From Zunongwangia sp. ESRF-bin46 (lineage in GTDB: Bacteria; Bacteroidota; Bacteroidia; Flavobacteriales; Flavobacteriaceae), in NCBI GenBank assembly GCA_002631855.1, contig NTLF01000004.1, positions 1-64,000 on the forward strand: a DNA stretch of 64,000 nucleotides. Direction: 5' to 3'. The position numbers and the translations under genes are program-made. The notes beneath the pieces were generated by a model. The model was given only the letters and a program-made list of their open reading frames with translations, did no database searches and had not been told where the DNA came from. Positions 61,681 to 64,000 of the stretch are shown in pieces. Every line of letters starts with the position of its first letter. Positions within the stretch are counted from its first letter, which is position 1.

Positions 61681-61708
61681 AACCCTCACAGAAATTGTGG
61701 GGGTTTTT
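61681..61708. terminator. Rho-independent terminator after ahcY
   Basis: AACCCTCACA-gaaat-TGTGGGGGTTTTT. Confidence 0.7.
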
Positions 61709-62258
61709 ATTTAGAGCTTTTACTCTTTAGGTAAATTTCTATATACTCAGCTGTTGTTAGATATTCAGTTCGCATGGCATCAGCATAAGCTACAATATTT
61801 CGATGACTTTTATAGTTAGGGTTCAAGGCATCTTTTAATTTTTCATCAGTTACTGTGAGTGCTATATACCAATTTCCAGTTCGCGTCACGTGAGCATCTT
61901 CCAACATCGGGCCATACCCTTCTTGATCTAGCTTAGCATCTACCATCATTGGTATTAAATTCACTGTTTGGGTGTTACGCTCTACTTCATAAAAAGTAAG
62001 ATAATAGGTGTTATTTTCAATTTCGATTGGGATGTTTCCTAAGTCATCATCATATACAACTTGAAATTTTGCATTCATGTAATTGAAAAACTCGTTTGCA
62101 TCTTTAGGGTCTTCAAAAACATACACGTAATTATAAGGTAAGTGTTTTTTAAATTTTTTAGGAGCATAGATCTTACCGCCATCAATTTTGGGAGCAATAC
62201 TTAATGGAATGCACGATATAAAAAGGAAAGAAAAAAATGCTATGTAAAGATGCTTCAT
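61707..62258 (-). CDS. Predicted lipoprotein of unknown function
   Basis: Lipobox LFISCIPLS; intact ORF. Confidence 0.6.
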   Translation of the reverse strand: MKHLYIAFFSFLFISCIPLSIAPKIDGGKIYAPKKFKKHLPYNYVYVFEDPKDANEFFNYMNAKFQVVYDDDLGNIPIEIENNTYYLTFYEVERNTQTVNLIPMMVDAKLDQEGYGPMLEDAHVTRTGNWYIALTVTDEKLKDALNPNYKSHRNIVAYADAMRTEYLTTAEYIEIYLKSKSSK

Positions 62259-62341
62259 CTGTATAATGATTAGTTAGTTTAAAAGTGAATATCAAAAATT
62301 ATTCCGAAACCTTAGTGCAATCTCTTATTGAAATATTTAAA

Positions 62342-63031
62342 ATGAAATATCGTTATCAACATATGCGTAATTCATTACTAAAACTATTATTTTTAATAGC
62401 TATATTAACATTTTTTCCTAAGGTTAGCTATGCTCAAATAGGCGATGTAATTAATACACGTGTTTCTTCTGAAAGAGTAAAGGTTTCAAAAAAAGAAATG
62501 CCAATTAATACTAAAAGCCTAGCAAAGCAGATTACTAAATATAGCCAGACAGACTTCGAAAAAGCAAAAGCTATTTTTATATGGATAGCAAGTAATATTG
62601 AATATGATAACGAATTGCGCACCGATGCTAACCTTCAAAAGTCCATTTACACTTCAGAAGAAAACGTACTTAAAAACGTATTCAAACGTAAAAAAGCCCT
62701 TTGTGGTGGGTATGCATTTTTATATAAAGAGCTTTGTAAGCAAGTAGGGATTGAGAGCCAAGTAATTCATGGCTACAGCAAAAAGTATTACAGTACTAGC
62801 TACAGAAAGCAAGTTGACCATACTTGGAATGCAGTAAAGGTTAATGGAAAGTGGCGTTTATTAGATCTTACCTTGGCAAGAAGCCAACGAAAAGCCCAAA
62901 ACCCAAACATGTATTGGTTTGATACAGATCCCAGCTTTTTTATAAAAACACACTATCCAGAAGATTTAAAATGGGCTCTTGTGAAAAATCCAATCTCTAA
63001 ATATGAATTTGAACAACTTCCTGCCAGATAA
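62342..63031 (+). CDS. Secreted transglutaminase-like protein (second in window)
   Basis: AIFIWIASNIEYDNEL, KKALCGGYAFLYKELC, DHTWNAVKVNGKWRLLDLT; start at 62342 or 62363 preferred over 62285. Confidence 0.8.
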   Translation: MKYRYQHMRNSLLKLLFLIAILTFFPKVSYAQIGDVINTRVSSERVKVSKKEMPINTKSLAKQITKYSQTDFEKAKAIFIWIASNIEYDNELRTDANLQKSIYTSEENVLKNVFKRKKALCGGYAFLYKELCKQVGIESQVIHGYSKKYYSTSYRKQVDHTWNAVKVNGKWRLLDLTLARSQRKAQNPNMYWFDTDPSFFIKTHYPEDLKWALVKNPISKYEFEQLPAR

Positions 63032-63055
63032 TAGAATAACACTTATACAGAATGC

Positions 63056-63091
63056 AAAAACCCTTAGTGAATGTTTTAACTAAGGGTTTTT
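63056..63091. terminator. Convergent terminator hairpin
   Basis: AAAAACCCTTAGT-gaatgttttA-ACTAAGGGTTTTT. Confidence 0.75.
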
Positions 63092-63112
63092 AAAATTTGT
63101 AATAACGTTTAC

Positions 63113-63376
63113 TTACGCTTCTGCACTTGGTACAATAGAAACGTATGATTTGTTATTTTTCTTTTTGGTAAATTTCACAACACCATCTACTTGTGCGTGC
63201 AATGTATAATCCTTACCGGCATATACATTATCTGCTGGGTGATGCTCCATACCACGTTGTCTTACGATGATATTTCCTGCGATAGCGGCTTGACCACCAT
63301 AAATCTTCACACCTAAGCGTTTCGATTCTGACTCTCTACCGTTCTTAGAACTACCTACTCCTTTTTTATGTGCCAT
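63113..63376 (-). CDS. rpmA: 50S ribosomal protein L27
   Basis: [42 protein letters not shown]. Confidence 0.97.
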   Translation of the reverse strand: MAHKKGVGSSKNGRESESKRLGVKIYGGQAAIAGNIIVRQRGMEHHPADNVYAGKDYTLHAQVDGVVKFTKKKNNKSYVSIVPSAEA

Positions 63377-63399
63377 AATTCAGGGGTTTTTAAATGTTA

Positions 63400-64000
63400 T
63401 TATTTTCTTCCACCGTCAAGTTCGTCTTGTAACTTTTCTAGTTCGTCCCACTTACCATCTGCAGCTAATTGAGCTTGTTGTGGCCAAGTGTCTGTAACTA
63501 AATGAGCTAATCTTGAACTTGCTTCAGTTAGAATTTCAGTTAATTTTTCAGGTTTTGCCTTTGCTACTTTTGCAAAAGTATCAATTCCTGCGTTAACCAT
63601 CGCTTCCATAGCTTTTGGCCCAACTCCTTCAATCTTCTTAAGGTCATCTGCCTTAGTTGATTTTTTTGGAGCTGCCTTTTTTGGTTCAGTTTTTTTGGTT
63701 TCTGCTTTAGGAGCAGCCGCTTTGGTTGATTTCTTTGGAGCTGCTTTTTTAGTCTCTTCTTTTTTAGCAGAAGATTTCTTTTTAGCTCCAGAAGAAGCAA
63801 TGCTTTCAATTACGATTTCTGAAAGGGCTTGTCTATGACCGTTTTTAACACGGTAACCTTTTCTACGTTTCTTTTTAAAAACTATTACTTTGTCACCTTT
63901 AAGGTGTCTTAAGACTTTTGCTCCAACAAGAGCTCCGTCTATAGCCGGGGCGCCAACAGTTACATTGTCACCATCGCCAATAAGAAGTACGTTGTCAAAA
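63400..64000 (-). CDS. rplU: 50S ribosomal protein L21 with basic linker and C-terminal HhH-like extension, start beyond window
   Basis: Minus-strand frame: DNVLLIGDGDNVTVGAPAIDGALVGAKVLRHLKGDKVIVFKKKRRKGYRVKNGHRQ then Lys/Ala-rich linker and IEGVGPKAMEAMVNAGIDTFAKVAKAKPEKL; open to the window edge. Confidence 0.93.
   Translation of the reverse strand, partial: FDNVLLIGDGDNVTVGAPAIDGALVGAKVLRHLKGDKVIVFKKKRRKGYRVKNGHRQALSEIVIESIASSGAKKKSSAKKEETKKAAPKKSTKAAAPKAETKKTEPKKAAPKKSTKADDLKKIEGVGPKAMEAMVNAGIDTFAKVAKAKPEKLTEILTEASSRLAHLVTDTWPQQAQLAADGKWDELEKLQDELDGGRK

Noticed and set aside
63564-63809. 81-aa Lys/Leu/Gln-rich ORF
   Set aside because: Out-of-frame reading of the rplU Lys/Ala-rich linker on the same strand.
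1-64000. Frequent TTTCTGAA/TTCAGAAA and TTCCGAAG/CTTCGGAA words (Chi- or uptake-like signal?)
   Set aside because: Most I checked are Ser-Glu codon pairs (TCN GAA) in abundant acidic segments; a codon-aware k-mer test would be needed before claiming a DNA motif.
1-64000. CRISPR arrays or canonical defence islands
   Set aside because: No regularly spaced direct repeats, cas genes or recognisable restriction-modification genes seen.

Overview
AT-rich flavobacterial (Bacteroidetes) chromosome segment. The left ~9 kb looks like the right end of an integrative element. It carries mercury/copper resistance genes (two MerT-MerP fusions, MerA, a CsoR-like regulator, CopA, several HMA proteins), an MtfA-like peptidase and a tyrosine recombinase. 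It ends at a 5'-truncated tRNA-Leu(UAG) 3' half with repeated candidate integrase-binding sites next to it. The rest is mostly chromosomal: T9SS cargo proteins, a PLP decarboxylase, an ECF sigma/anti-sigma-TPR/CHAT operon, mevalonate-pathway genes with a UbiA prenyltransferase, and a polyamine operon (speA, speB, DHS-like, GNAT-nitrilase). It also includes an aldehyde dehydrogenase/AraC locus, a glycosyltransferase/Fe-S/DUF547 neighbourhood with a TIGR04283-like glycosyltransferase, a membrane-anchored MutS-like ATPase, a GluR0-like ligand-gated channel, GGGP synthase, ahcY and rpmA/rplU. The least explained signals are a non-coding, highly self-complementary ~190-nt region before speA (candidate structured RNA) and the ECF/anti-sigma/CHAT operon, whose protease-like domain is predicted to be periplasmic. 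All calls are from reading sequence and protein motifs; no searches were run.
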